Shown piece after piece: positions 33,346-46,400 of a DNA stretch of 64,000 bases. Source of the stretch: Eurosta solidaginis (Eukaryota > Arthropoda > Insecta > Diptera > Tephritidae); contig NC_090319.1 in the NCBI RefSeq assembly GCF_040869045.1, forward strand, positions 263,268,897-263,332,896, given 5' to 3'. The notes beneath the pieces were generated by a model. The model was not told the origin of the DNA, did not search any database, and saw only the letters and a list, made by a program, of their open reading frames with translations. Each line of letters opens with the position of its first letter. Position 1 is the first letter of the stretch. A program made the position numbers and the translations under genes.

Positions 33346-34055
33346 GCTTCTCATGAAAAAGGTCCGATTAAAATAGTTCGCTTTTCTAAAACCGCCACTC
33401 TTTGTCTTGTACATCTGACATTTGTTGCGTATGTCGCGTTAAAATTCAATGAATCGAAATTCTATGCGACAGCGTAGTCAAGCATACAGCATGCTGAGCC
33501 AATATGCGTCCTCCATCCAACAGGAGGAAAGCAAGGATATACATACGTAAGGAAATTTTGTATAGTATTTCTATTGTTGTTATTTTTAGTCAAGTTGCAC
33601 ACTCAAGCTATGTGTGCATGTATTGTGTGCATGTTGTATGTGTGACAGCTACACCGGTAATTACTGCCACGTGACAATGAAAATTACTTGCTGTTCACAT
33701 TGTTGTTGTTGCATTGTTCGCTATATTGATGTTTTACAAAATGTTGGGTGATTGTTGTTGTATTGTGTTTGTTGTTATAATTTTACTACTTTTCAGTTAT
33801 ACAGACGATGCATGCCATCGTTGGTGGAATTTTCACTTTTCGTGGGTTAAGTGAAAAGGATTTTAAAGTTTTATTATTTGACTTTAAATTTAATGGTACT
33901 TGAGGATAGAACTTTTATTGGTAGTCATGACAACCATCCCTCCATCCCGATTAGTGAGGATATTGCCGTCACTTTATCACAGTCAGGGTTTGAATATCGA
34001 GCTCGTCATCTCACTCGATTTCTATCAACGCTCACTCTATAACTTGAACACGTTT
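33346..34055. other. No gene recognised
   Basis: Contains TTGTTGTTG and ATTGTTGTTGTTGC microsatellite-like runs near 33700-33760 and nothing else I can name. Confidence 0.4.
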
Positions 34056-35388
34056 TATATACTCAGCTGAGAGCTTTGGAGACAAAATAAGGGAACATCA
34101 CCATTTAGGAAAATGAACCTAGGGTAACCCTGGAATGTGTTTGTATAACACGGGTATCAAATGGAAGGTTTAATCAGGGTTTAAAGGGGAATGGCCCTCA
34201 GTTGTATATGTGAAGGCGTTTTTGAGATATCGACATCATCTGTCGGATATCGCTAATTTATTTATATATGTAATACCGCGAACAGTATTCCTGTCATGAT
34301 TCCAAAGTCTTTTGATTTCGCCCCGCAGAACTTTTTCACTTTCTTCTACTTAATTTGTTCGGTGTCACACCCATTTTACAAAGTTTTTTCTAAAGTTAAA
34401 TCAATCCAATCACCATGTTTCATCCCTTTTTTCGTATTTGGTATATATTTATGGCATTTTTTTCATTTTTCGAAATTTTCGATGTCGAATAAGTGGGCGT
34501 GGTCATAGTCGGATTTCGCCCATTTTTAATACCACGATAAAGTGAGTTCATATAAGTACGTGAACTAAGTTTAGTTAAGATATATCGGGTTTGGCTCAAG
34601 TTATCGTGTTAACGGCCGAGCGGAAGGACAGACGGTCGACTGTGTAAAAAAACTGGGCGTGGCTTCAACCGATTTCGCTCATTTTCACAGAAAACAGTTA
34701 CCGTCATAGCATTGCCCTTACCAAATTTAACAAGGAGTGGTAAATTTTTGTTCGACTTATGGCATTAAAAGTATTCTAGACAAATTAAATGAAAAACGCA
34801 TTTTGAAATTTTCTTTTATTTTTGTATTTTTTTGCACCATATCATTATTGGCGTTGAATGTTGACATAATTTACTTATACACTGTAATTTTTGTTAAAAT
34901 TTGACTTAAAAAATTATTTTTTAAAGAGTGGGCGTGTTCGTCATCCGATTTTGCTAATTTTTATTTAGAACACATACAGTAATAGGGGTAACGTTCCTGC
35001 CAAATTTCATCATGATATCATCAACGACTGCCAAATTACAGCTTGCAAAACTTTTAAATTGCCTTATTTTAAAGTGGGCATTGCCATGCCCATTGCCCAA
35101 AATTTTTCTAATTTTCTATTCTGTGTCATAAGATCAACCCACGTACCAAGTTTCATCGCTTTATCCATCTTTGGTAATGAATTATCGCACTTTTTCTGTT
35201 TTTCGAAATTTTCTATATCGAAAAAGTGGGCGTGCTTATAGTCCGATTTCGTTCATTTTAAACAGCGATCTGAGATGAGTGCCCAGGAACTTACATACCA
35301 AACTTCATCAAGATACCTCAAAATTTACTCAAGTTATCGTGTTTAAGGACGAACGGATGGACGGACATGGCTAAATGAAAATGAATTT

Positions 35389-35657
35389 ACAACAACTAAG
35401 GCATGACGTAGCTGAATGCGTTTGTAACCATTTCAACTATCTTAGGAGTGCGGGTTCGACTTCCAACTCCCGGGAGAAAAGGCTTTGAAGAGATTTACAA
35501 GGTATAATCGAAATAGCTGTCGCCTTATCCGTCCTGGTGTCACGTTGTTTAAATTTTTCCCAAATTATTAAATAAATTATAAAATTAAAAATTGCTTGAA
35601 ATAAATGTTTACACATTTAAAGCAATACGGGCAATCCCCCATTAATTCATATAAAGG
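35389..35657 (+). mobile_element. tRNA-headed SINE, family B, with hammerhead-like motif
   Basis: A 12-bp target duplication GAAAATGAATTT (35377-35388 and 35658-35669) fixes the ends of this 269-bp element. It starts ACAACAACTAAGG. The head has an A-box-like GACGTAGCTGAATGCG and a B box GGTTCGACTTCC, followed by a hammerhead-like segment and an AT-rich tail. A second copy lies in reverse at about 46560-46714. Confidence 0.8.
35479..35526 (+). ncRNA. Hammerhead-like motif in family B SINE
   Basis: Helix I AAGGC/GCCTT (35479-35483, 35522-35526), helix II GATT/AATC (35492-35495, 35506-35509) with a 10-base loop, GAAA at 35510-35513 and self-complementary helix III ATAGCTGT before C35521 all fit. 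The core reads T-TTGAAGA where CTGAAGA is expected, with one extra T next to helix I. C3 is therefore U (a U-G pair with G8 is possible). It is either a variant or an inactivated ribozyme. Confidence 0.4.
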
Positions 35658-35699
35658 GAAAATGAATTTCTTCTGTGAGCTCTGCTCAGCTAAGTATAA

Positions 35700-35990
35700 A
35701 AATACATGTGTCATACGGTTGGACGAACTTTGGTGGGTTAACTGTTGGGAATTATAATTGGCTTATCTTGTGTTGTTGTTATAATTAATATTAAAGCATT
35801 TTTACGCCATTTCTATCACCGCTGAAGCTCCTCGCACTCACGCTGTTTGGGCGTAAGTTTCTTTTCTTTCTTCAAAATCGCCGTCCTTCCTTGCGTCACA
35901 ATAACGCTCATATATACAGCGTGTTCTTGGAGCGTTAATATGCCAACGTTTCTTATTGTACCCGTTGTTTTTTCAGATTCTGAGTGAGAA
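35700..35990. other. No gene recognised
   Basis: Short spacer after the fly repeat; nothing recognised. Confidence 0.4.
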
Positions 35991-36115
35991 ATGTTATGTC
36001 GTTGTAGTTGTAGCGATAAGGCCACTCCCCGAAGGCCTTTGGTGAGGGGAGTGTTGCGAATGTTGGTAGCCCGTTGCCTAATATAAATTCGTAGCATCCG
36101 GTACTAGTATCTTCT
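35991..36115 (+). repeat. Fragment of the GTTGTAG / CCCCGAAGG repeat family
   Basis: The order GTTGTAGTTGTAGCGATAAG, CCCCGAAGGCC, GGGGAGTGTTGCGAATG matches the reverse of 52180-52275. Open frames here are incidental. Confidence 0.5.
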
Positions 36116-37965
36116 ATTACTGTCCCGACTGCCTGGCGCGTTTTTTTACAACCCCCAAACCTTTGGGTATGTGGTCTTAATTTGCTTTTTACGACAGATA
36201 GATTGGCCCATCTTTTAATGCTGGAAACAGATCTGCACATGACCATTTTCCAGCTCCAGTAAAGCATAGAAAACTCAAGCGGTTGTAAGATGTCATATCA
36301 TGGAGCCTGAACTTTTCAATTACCGAAAGACCCCTTCCTTGACCACACTGGCATGCAAGTCGCCAAATGTGATTGTGATCTCATGGTCAGTGTTGAGACA
36401 GTTTCCCAACCGAACGCGAGCGTCCTGATTTTCCCAGAACTTTGAACGAAAACTGCGAATTCCAGATGTAGATTACAATTTGTTTGTATAGTTTCGCCAC
36501 ATATAGTTTTGGTTTTGTTAAAATTCCTATTTCAGATATAAATTCACATTAAACTCTGTATTCAAATGAGTAAAAATATGGATCGTTAAATTATATATAC
36601 TTTAAGGTATGAAAATCAGGACGTAAGACGATTTCTATATAAATTGCTTCGAACAGCTCTTTATTCATGATAACTTGATGAAGTACAAAACGAACGAGAA
36701 AATTTGGCGCATTTAGAGAATTCATCTTACGACCCATCTGACATTTTAGCTTATCGATAATAAATTTGATGATAGTCGATTAATTTTAGAAAGTAATAGA
36801 TTTTACACAGTGGCGGTAACAGTCAGGTCAGCCGGATGTGGGCATTTCCTTGCACATATTAGCCCGACTAAATTGCGAATGATTTCTGTGGCCCCTCGAA
36901 TTTTCGGGCCTGTAGATATTAGTCACCTTTTACTACAGACTTAACTACCGCGTGAATATTCTAAACCCCTTAACAAGCTGGCGTGATACTGGAACAATTG
37001 TTACAGTTCACACTGCAGAAAATTTAGGCTTTGAAGTGGACGAAAATCGGCTTATTTGCATATTTTACGTACCCTGAATCCTCAATTTTTGATTGATGAG
37101 CAAATGATGATTTTTCGATATGCTTCTCATGTATAAATTTTACATTATATCTTATATCCTAACAACCATTTAAAATGTCATCGCAAATTTGCAACAGCAA
37201 CAACAACAACCTACAGCTGCAAAACAATTTCTTAAGGCATTTAAATAAGATTGTAAAATGTACATTTCACTTTAAACCCGCACTTTTTCAATTTGCAAAA
37301 CCACTTGATGTCCTTTGCATAGACAAAACCGATGAGAAATTGAGAAGGAATAATTCTATGCTGCTGCAACTATGTATGTGTGTGTGCGTATGTATTCGTA
37401 AACCTTCATAAATATTCAAATGAAATTTTCATTTAAAAGTTTGAAGTAAAAGAAAAAAGAAGTTGACAGGCACCAAATGGTTTAGATTGGAAACTACAAA
37501 CAGCAAAATGGTGCAATGCAAGCGAAAAGAGGCATAAGGAGGATGAAGAGAAAGCTTGTAGGGTCTGTGACTGGCCATTGAGTGACGGGCAAAAGGCTAA
37601 CAAGGGCTTACAGCTGTGTGTGTCTGTGATAGCGTAGAGAGAAAACGAGAGATAAATGATACTGAAAGATGGTCATATAAATGGCACAAACAGATGCAAG
37701 AAGACTTAGGACTGAAGATGAAGAAGGAAATGAAGAAGAAACAGTAAAGGCAGAGGCAATAGCAAAGTTGATTTGAAAGCAGAAGTGCAACGTTTTCATT
37801 TCAAAGTGCTAGAAAAAAAGAGGAAATCAGGGATTGTGAATAACTGTTACGGGACAAAATTTAAGAGAAACACATTTTATTGAAATGGTAATGTCGACTT
37901 TACAGACTATCGATAAATGGTGGGGCTTTTTTTGTGTGTTTTGGTAAACTACTTTCTGGGCAAAC
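36116..37965. other. No gene recognised
   Basis: AT-rich; a CAACAGCAACAACAACAAC stretch at 37190-37210 and purine-rich DNA at 37640-37760. No exon supported. Confidence 0.4.
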
Positions 37966-37969
37966 TAAT

Positions 37970-38720
37970 AAAATTGGAAAATAACTGTTATTTACCGAGT
38001 AAAATAAAAAACTAAAAAAATAACAGTTATTTTCTGGGGAAATTAAAGGTTCCAAAAATAACTTTTATTTTCCAAGTAAAATAAAAAAAAATGTTAAAGT
38101 AACTGTTATCATCCAATCGGATATAAAAAAACCCCAAAAATAACAATAATTATCAAAAATAAATAAAAATATCGGCAAACAGCAACAGTTTAACGAGCGA
38201 AATAAAATATCCAAATATAATTATTATTTTTTGAACTAAATAAATAAAAAACTCTGAAAAAAATTGTTATTTTCTGGGGGATGTTAAAATTAAAAAAAAA
38301 AATCTTAAATTTTTCAAGTAAAATAAAAGAATTTTAAATGGCTGTTATTTCCGGAGTAAAATAAAAAAAAAAAAAAAATAAGTTCTTTTCTGGGAGAAAT
38401 GAAAAAATACAAAAATAAATTTAATTTTTCGAGTAAAATAAAAAAATTGGAAATTAATTGTTATTTCCCGAGTAAATTAAAGAACTCCAAAAATAACAGT
38501 TATATTTCGGGGGAAATTAAAGACTCCTAAAAAATAACTTATATTCAGATTAAAAAAAAATTAAATAACTGTTATCCAATCGAAATAAAAAACCCCAAAA
38601 ATAACATTTATATTTGAAGCCATATAAAAATCATCCTAAATAGCAACTGCTTTTACGAGCGAAATGAAATCTCCAAATATAATTGTTGTTTTCCGAGCGA
38701 AAAAAAAAAACAAAAAATAG
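37970..38720. repeat. Degenerate AT-rich minisatellite (AAAATAACAGTTATTTT)n
   Basis: Roughly 60-70-base units with CCAAAAATAAC, GTTATTTTCTGGGG and CGAGTAAAATAAAA recur about eleven times with drift. Confidence 0.7.
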
Positions 38721-40125
38721 TTATTAAAAGCGATTTTTATATTAAAAATTTTAAACGTTTCGATCCCTACAGGAAATATTTTTAAGACACATATGCTGTA
38801 AAGTATAGCTGCTGTCATACACACATACACATAATAGAAAGCTTCCGCTACTAAGAAGAATGTATTCAAATGAATAAATAAAAGCTCAGGCCCAAGCAAA
38901 AAAACTTGCTAAGGACATTTTTGCAGGCGTTGAGCTCATAAATAAATCAATGAACAATTTTTATTATGCCCAAAGCTGGATAGCATTTATTTGCAGGCGA
39001 ATATAAGAAAATGCATTCTCAGTTGTATACTTAATATGAGAATGCGATGGACATACACAGTATGTATGTATGTATGTGCACTTGCGTAGTTCATCTCAAG
39101 CGGCAATATATCACATCAAATGCATTTGTGGTGATTGCGTTATTGTCATGTTGTGTGAATGTGACAAAGAAATAATCAAAATAAATTTACAAGTCTATAA
39201 ATTGTTAAAAAGCAAGTGCAGAAATTCGTATAAACATATAAATTGTAAGATATTCACATATTCTTTGAGTTCAGAGTGAATAACTTTCCTGTTGTCAAAG
39301 CAGTGTATACTCAATTAGAAAAGCACTTCCTCCTGGCCCTATTACCATGCCTATTAACAAGCCCCCTCCGTGGATATTTCTCATGACATTTAGTTTACAG
39401 TGTGAGGAATGTTGAGCAAAATTGTACACCAAAATCTGCGGTGTATGGCACGACGCCCCTGCTATAAGGGCAAGGTTGTGATATTTCTCAAGTTCTTTAG
39501 TTGTCTACGTGCGGAAAGCGCCACCTTCAATGCCATGCCAATGTTAAAAGTGCATATAATGTGCAAGGAAGGCGGTTGGCCCAGAGACAACAGGTCTAAG
39601 AACACTCATGCCTAGTGGCAGAACCGCAAAATTAAAGGGTTGCCTTCGTTACAGAATAACATGGCCTTAGAGCAGATGTGGTTACTTACTTGCCTGGAAG
39701 TCGACCTTATACTTCCTCATCATGAAACGAAAGAGCGGAAGATCAGCAAATTTTATTCAGTTTAATGTTTGCACTAAACAAAGCAATCTGGCGCAGTATT
39801 GTTAAGTGAAAGAGGTATGCTGAATATATAGAAGTTCTTTTTTATAAGCTCGATCATCAACACATAGTCATTTTCTGTGTAATAGCATTAACTGTCATAT
39901 CGAGCGCAATCTTCGCGAAGGGCACTGCCTCAAATCCAGCAAATCATTCAATTCTATTAGTAATCCAAAAACATAGTTTTTTCTATGACACAACAAGCAA
40001 AACAACTATAAAGCAAGCACAGTGTTTTATCAAAAGTCAACCAATTAAACGCAAACCTATCCGCACCGCCTGGAAAGATGGGTAACTGCGCTTATACGTA
40101 ACATTTTTTTATTACTAAGTAAAAA
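38721..40125. other. No gene recognised
   Basis: Several short open frames but no recognisable domain, splice-supported exon or transposon end. Confidence 0.4.
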
Positions 40126-42470
40126 ACAAGTAAGAACGGGACTGTCTTCGGCTGTGCCGAAGACTTCATACCTTTCATGAATGGGGCTGAACAATAATCT
40201 TATCCTGTTCGTAATCTCCGAATAATCGGATGTATAAGATAAGAAATATATAGTGAACAGATCTACATACCTTAACGATTTTTAAGATAAATATAAAATA
40301 AAAAACAGGTAGGTACTTCGTGTGAGGATGCAAAGTTTCAGGTTTTTTGTGGTCTGCGTGTAAAAACTATGACTACGAATCACGTATTTCAAAAATATAT
40401 GACGAAAACGTAACTATTTGATGAAATTTGATGAATTTTGAAGATTCTAGCCGCAAAAAAGGGGTCAAAATGACAGTTTATATGAAGTATATAATATATA
40501 TACGACCGATCTCTATGATTTTTTCAGACAACAATATAAGCATTTTGTGAAATTTGAAGCTTCTAACTGTTAAAACGGGGCAGAAATTGCGCAAAGTTTC
40601 TTATCTGAACAATCGGTTGTATGAGATATATACTATGTGTACCACCGATCTCAATGATTTTTTCAGACATCAATATATGCTATACACGTAAGCAGTTGGT
40701 GAAATTTGAAGCTTCTAGCTGTTAAAATGGGGCCGAAATCGTAAAAAAATATATATATACTATATATATATACTATATATACCATCATATATATATTATA
40801 TATATCACCGATCTCTATGATTTTTTGACACAACAATACATACTATATACGTAAGCAATCGGTGAAATTTGAAGCTTATAACTGTTAAAATGGGGAAGAA
40901 ATTGCGCAAAGTTTCTTATCTGAACAATCGGTTGTATGGGATATATACTATATATACCACCGGTATCTATGATTTTCTCAGACAACAATATATGCTATAC
41001 ACGTAAGCATTTGGTGAAATTTGAACATATCTAAACGATTTTTAAGATAAATATAAAATAAAAAATAGGTAGGTAATCTGTGTGAGGATGCAAAGCTTCA
41101 CGTTTTTTGTGGTCTGCATGTAAAAACTATGGCTACGAATCACGTATTTCAAAAATATATGACGTAAACGTAACTATTTGATGAAATTTGATGAATCTTG
41201 CAGCTTCTAGCCGTAAAAAAGGGGTCAATATGACATAGAGATCGGTGGTATATATATTATATACTTCATATAAACTGATTTTTTCAGACAACAATATATG
41301 CTATATACGAAAGCATTTGGTGAAATTTGAAGCTTCTAACTGTTAAAACGGGGCAGAAATTGCGCAAAGTTTCTTATCTGAACAATCGGTTGTATGAGAA
41401 ATATACTATGTATACTACCGATCTCTATGATTTTTTCAGACAACAATATATGCTATATACGAAAGCATTTGGTGAAATTTGAAGCTTCTAGCTGTTAAAA
41501 TGGGGTAGAAATTGCGAAAAGTTTCTTATCTGAACAATCGGTTGTATGAGAAATATACTATGTATACTACCGATCTCTATGATTTTTTCAGACAACAATA
41601 TATGCTATATACGAAAGCATTTGGTGAAATTTGAAGCTTCTAGCTGTTAAAATGGGGTAGAAATTGCGAAAAGTTTCTTATCTGAACAATCGGTTGTATG
41701 AGATATATACTATATATACAACCGATCTCTATGATTTTTTCAGACAACAATATATGCTATATAAGTAAATATTCGGTGAAATTTGAAGCTTCTAGCTGTT
41801 AAAATGGGGCTAAAATTTGCGAAAATATATATAAATATATACTATATATATATACTATATATACCACCATATATATACTATATATACCACCGATCTTTAT
41901 GATTTTTTCAGACAATAATATATGCTATATACGTAAGCATTCGCTGAAATTTGAAGCCTCTAGCTCTTAAAATAGGGCAGTAATTACGAAAAGTTCCTTA
42001 TCTGAACAATCGGTTGTGGGGGATATATACTATATATACGACCGATCTCATAAATTTTTTTAGGCAACAATATGTGCAATATACGAAAGTATATGGTGAA
42101 GTTTGAAGCTTCAATCTGTTAAATTGGGTAAGATATTACAAAAATCCTCTTTTTCTGAAAAATCGGTTGTATGGAGGATATATGCTATAGTGGTCCGATC
42201 CGGTCGGTTCCGACAAATGTCTAATCGGACACCCAAATACACCTGCTCACCAAATTTTATCAAGATATCTCAAAAATTGAGGGACTAGTTTGCATACAAA
42301 CAGACAGACGGACAGACGGACAGACGGACATGGCTAAATCAACTCAGCTCTTCAACCTGATTATTTCGGTATACTTAATGGTGGGTCTATCTATTTTCCT
42401 TTAAGGACTTACAATTTTCGGTTTCGTGACGAAATTAATATACCATTTCATTTTCATGAAAGGTATAATA
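40126..42470 (+). mobile_element. TTTCATGAA-type fly repeat with 152-bp internal units
   Basis: It starts ACAAGTAAGAACGGG and is followed at once by a perfect 9-bp hairpin (40144-40152 with 40156-40164, loop TGT). It ends TTCATGAAAGGTATAATA, the inverse of TACCTTTCATGAA at its start. The interior has units of about 152 bases (CTTATCTGAAC at 41373, 41525, 41677), each with ATATATACTATATATA and a block GGTGAAATTTGAAGCTTC. Shorter copies lie at 14.7 kb and, split, at 2.6/8.5 kb. No protein. Confidence 0.7.
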
Positions 42471-42689
42471 AACTTGGAGTTATACACTACATAATACATA
42501 CACAACAATATCCAGCGATTATAGAAAAAAGTCAAAAGATTTTTTAACAAGTCAATATAATTATTATTGTGTACGTATAAATAGAAAATTCTCAACGCCG
42601 ACGATTAGCGGAGTGCAAAAATTAAATTAACACACGCTGATAAACACTCTAAAGCTAAACGACGATATTAAGCCCAAATTAAACTTCCT

Positions 42690-43080
42690 TAACCCTAACG
42701 CCATAGTCGTAACCATATCCATATCCACAACCATCTCCAATGTGATCGATTAATGGTGCCTTAACATAAAAATCGTGAAAATTTCATAAAAATAAAGAAA
42801 ACGCAAAAAATTACAAACATATTTCACAAAAATTAAGTCTCTTAGACATAACGTATTCAAACCAATGAATAAAATCTACAAAAAGTGTTATTAAATTCAC
42901 GAACTCAAATATTTTTATGTTATGGATATGGCGAGAAACCAAAAACTAGTTGGTTTTCTATGGTATGGTTATGGCGTTAGCGTTATGGTATGGCACCATT
43001 AATCGATTACATTGATTCCATAAGGTAGGTTCGATCAGCTGTTTTATCTGGTTATGGTTTTATGGTTATAAGTCACCATT
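42690..43080. repeat. MITE-like inverted repeat upstream of the metallothionein promoter
   Basis: GATCGATTAATGGTGCC (about 42746-42762) is mirrored by GGCACCATTAATCGATT (about 42991-43007), with further TATGGTTATGGCG / CGCCATAGTCGTAACC matches outside. No coding capacity. Confidence 0.5.
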
Positions 43081-43116
43081 AATTACACCTTTACATATTA
43101 AAATACTTATCATCGA

Positions 43117-43123
43117 TGCACAC
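43117..43123 (+). promoter_or_regulatory. Metal response element (distal)
   Basis: TGCACAC followed by GGC gives TGCACACGGC, a full match to the MTF-1 site TGCRCNC with the favoured GGC extension. It lies 366 bases before the start codon. Confidence 0.7.
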
Positions 43124-43297
43124 GGCGCTGAACAGCTACATAGTACACAACATACATACATATGTACATATGTTAAGGGCTTAAGCGTTAAACTTTATAA
43201 ACAAAAAATAATGAAAATAAAGCGTTAAAAAGCGTGTGGGGCTGTCTGATAAATAGTTTCGTTTTATTTTGTTTGGATGTAACGAGTGCGAAATCTT

Positions 43298-43311
43298 TGC
43301 ACACTGCACTC
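43298..43311 (+). promoter_or_regulatory. Two adjacent metal response elements (proximal)
   Basis: TGCACAC (43298-43304) and TGCACTC (43305-43311) both match TGCRCNC and abut each other, about 50 bases before the TATA box. Such pairing is usual in fly metallothionein promoters, where MTF-1 drives induction by copper, cadmium and zinc. Confidence 0.8.
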
Positions 43312-43358
43312 AACCAATTGTTGTTGGTAGCGTGCGTGAAAGTTAAGTGGCACTTTCA

Positions 43359-43366
43359 TATAAGTA
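43359..43366 (+). promoter_or_regulatory. TATA box of the metallothionein gene
   Basis: TATAAGTA lies about 30 bases before an initiator-like ACAGTCATC (43390-43398), which would give a leader of about 90 bases before ATG at 43483. Confidence 0.65.
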
Positions 43367-43482
43367 AGAGCACAAATCGATTATAGGTGACAGTCATCTC
43401 GAAGTAGTGAAGTGAAGTTGGAATTTCATAAATAACGTTTGCCAATAAACAAAAATAAAATAATCAAATAATCAGTATTAAA

Positions 43483-46400
43483 ATGGGTTGTCCAGCATGT
43501 TGCAAAGGTGAGTGGTGGGTCTGCGAATAAGTTGCTAATCCGTAATCATAAAACAAATTGATAAAACATCATACAAAAGTAAACAACAAGATTTACACGT
43601 CACAAGTTAAAAAGAGCATATATTTTCTTGTTATATAATAGTTGTATTCCGTTGCAAACTATATTACAATTAATACACTAACTAGCTTACCGAATTGCAT
43701 AAGCAACAATAAAAGGTAATCGAGTTGAGTTGGCTAAGCGGTTTCAGGTGAAACCGCTTAAGTAATTGTCGACCTGATTGATAGTGTTGTATAGTATTGT
43801 ACAGTTTTGCATATTCAAAAATAGGGCACTATTGTGATCGAGCGAATGAAATGAACATACGAATGTGCAGATAAACAAAAATAACAGCGTGGCTGCAGGG
43901 TGACATACATACAAATAAAGACACGCATTTCATGTATTTTTTTTGCAATTCTCTGGTTGAGTGTCAAAAACATACTGCGCTAGAAGTAGAAATGTCAAAG
44001 CAGCTAAAAAAAGTAACCATCTGTATGGTTTTGCCATAATGAAACTGTTTAGCTAGTTGAAACGTTTTCTTCAAGCTCGCTTGCAAAAAAAGCAACTAAT
44101 ATTAAAATAGTGCAAATACTAATCGGAGCTTGGTTTATTATTTAAACATTGGGGCAGCCAGGCGGCTGTCGTGGTGTGATCGTGGTGTGCTCCGCCTACC
44201 ACACCGAAGATCGTGGGTTCAACTCCCGGTCAAAGCAACATCGAAAATTTATAAAAAAAAGTTTTTCAATTATAAAGAAGCATGAAAAGCTTCTCAGTGA
44301 AAATTCATCTACCTTGCACATGCCGTTTGGAGTCGACATAAAACAAGTTGCTCCCGTCCCGCCAGTTTGTTGAAAAATTAAAAGAACCACGACAAGAATT
44401 AGAAGTGAAGCTCGGCCTAAAATCTCTTCGTAGGGTATCGCGCCTTGCATTTATATATGGGGTATTCCATCCCATTTCGACCAATTTTGAACCCGACCCC
44501 TTTAGAATTGGCTGAAAGTTTTTCTTCTTTTTCTAGCTTACGAAAGACGTTTTTCAGAATTTTTTCAAATTTTTTCATCCAACTCAAAAAAAGTTAGAAT
44601 TTTTAAAAAAACACCGTTTTTGTTTTCAAAATGCTATAACTTTTTAAAAAATTGACCGTTTGGGATCTTTTTTTTTTTTAAATTTGTTTTTAAATGTACT
44701 TTTCGGAAAAAATACAAAAAAATTTTTAGTTTTGTTTTTTTGTAATTTTTCAGTTTTTCGAATTTCGCCATTTTTTTTTCTCATAAAAAACTTCAATCAA
44801 TTCTGCAATCATCTCCACTAATCCCAGAGTGGGCCGATGTTTTTTTTTTATTTAATTGAAAAAAAAAAAAAAACTTTAAACATTTTTTTGTATTTTTTCC
44901 GAAAAGTACATTTAAAAAACAATTTAAAAAAAAAAAGATCCCAAACGGTCAATTTTTGAAAAAGTTATAGCATTTTGAAAACAAAAACGGTGTTTTTTTA
45001 AAAATTCATAACTTTTTTTGAGTTGGATGAAAAAATTTGAAAAAATTCTGAAAAACGTCTTTCGTAAGCTAGAAAAAGAAGAAAAACTTTCAGCCAATTC
45101 TAAAGGGGTCGGGTTCAAAATTGGTCGAAATGGGATGGAATACCCCATATTTTTTATGGTGCAGCCAGAGCCCGTATTACGTTTTACGATCAGTGACTGA
45201 AAACCATTTCCCTAAAACTATGTCTACCAAACCTTTGTGGCTCCCTGCTGTTCACGTCCAAGGACGTCCCGCGGTTCACTATCAAGCGTACGTCCGCTAC
45301 CTTCTAGCAGCGACTGCCCAGAAGGCCACTTAAACTGTCCGCTGTTGCTCGCGCCAATCGGCGCCTCCACCTAACGCGGCCGCTGACTCTCATCACTACA
45401 ATCTACGTAGCATTAGCAGTAGCAATGCCGATCACCAGCTTTTACCCCGTCCCTCCACTCCTTTTCCGAAACACTCACACACTCGCGTAAGAAGGAGTCA
45501 TCAACTCCTAGTCACACCGTGTGTTCCGTATGCCAGCTTAAAATATTTACGATCGCGACATCGGTCCAATGCAGTTCATCCCTTGGCCGATCCACCTACA
45601 TAGATGCTCTGAGTTTAGAAAAAGCAACCGTCCCACCGGTACCTTCGTTATACCGCGTTGTCAAAACACAAGTACCAACTCATCGACACCAGGTACTCCT
45701 GCAGAAATCGGACAGCACACTCGACAAAGCCTATATCTTTCAAGGCGCCTTCACCCATCTCTGATTCCCAGAGTGACGATTGTCTAATAGGGTCTACGCA
45801 CGCCGTGTTTGGCTAGCGAGTCAGCTGTGTACGTGTTGACTCGCTTTCGAAATCACGCCCATTTTTATTTTCACGAGTCAGCCAGAGTCATGTCTGTGTG
45901 CCTAATATTAAAATATTTTCACTAACACATCGGAACTGACTCTGAATCACTGTGTGTAGACCCTTTTACGCACACTATTGTCGCTAGTTCCCACAAGTCT
46001 TTAATCCGATCTTCCATATCAGAGCTATTGTGACTTAAAAAATCTGTTTCTATCACAGATCTTAAGACGTAATGCGTTCCGTTTGAAAAAGTTTTTTATA
46101 GTTTGCTTAAATTGGGAAGTTATTCTATTTTTAAGCTTCATATCAGAAAGGTATTCGCCTTTAAGTGAAGAATTTTGAAAACTTCTTAAGTTACTAGTTT
46201 GAGAGAGATGACTTAAATTTTGAGAAATATGGAGTCAAAACGGCCCCACCCTGCGGCTTCGGAATACCACATAATTGATTAGGGCTGTGTTCACCATCTT
46301 GATGTTAGTCAAGTATCTTTAAGTTATCGAAAGTTTCGTTTTCTTCATGCGTCTTAGAAAATATTTTTCTAATTGAAAAAAACTTATACATTTTTGGTGT

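Larger units (their letters stand above)
34056..35699 (+). mobile_element. ACTCAGCTGAGAGC-type fly repeat, 5'-truncated
   Basis: It lacks the ACAAGTAAGG start but otherwise parallels 25006-26326: ACTCAGCTGAGAGC near 34060, CCCTGGAATGTGTTTGT near 34125, AAGTGGGCGTGG-like blocks, GGACGGACATGGCTAAAT near 35360, and CTCAGCTAAGTATAA at the end. A family B SINE splits it at 35389-35657. Confidence 0.65.

Noticed and set aside
41373..41830. Regular repeats that might be a CRISPR array
   Set aside because: Units are 152 bases, drift, have no unique spacers and sit in a dispersed eukaryotic repeat.
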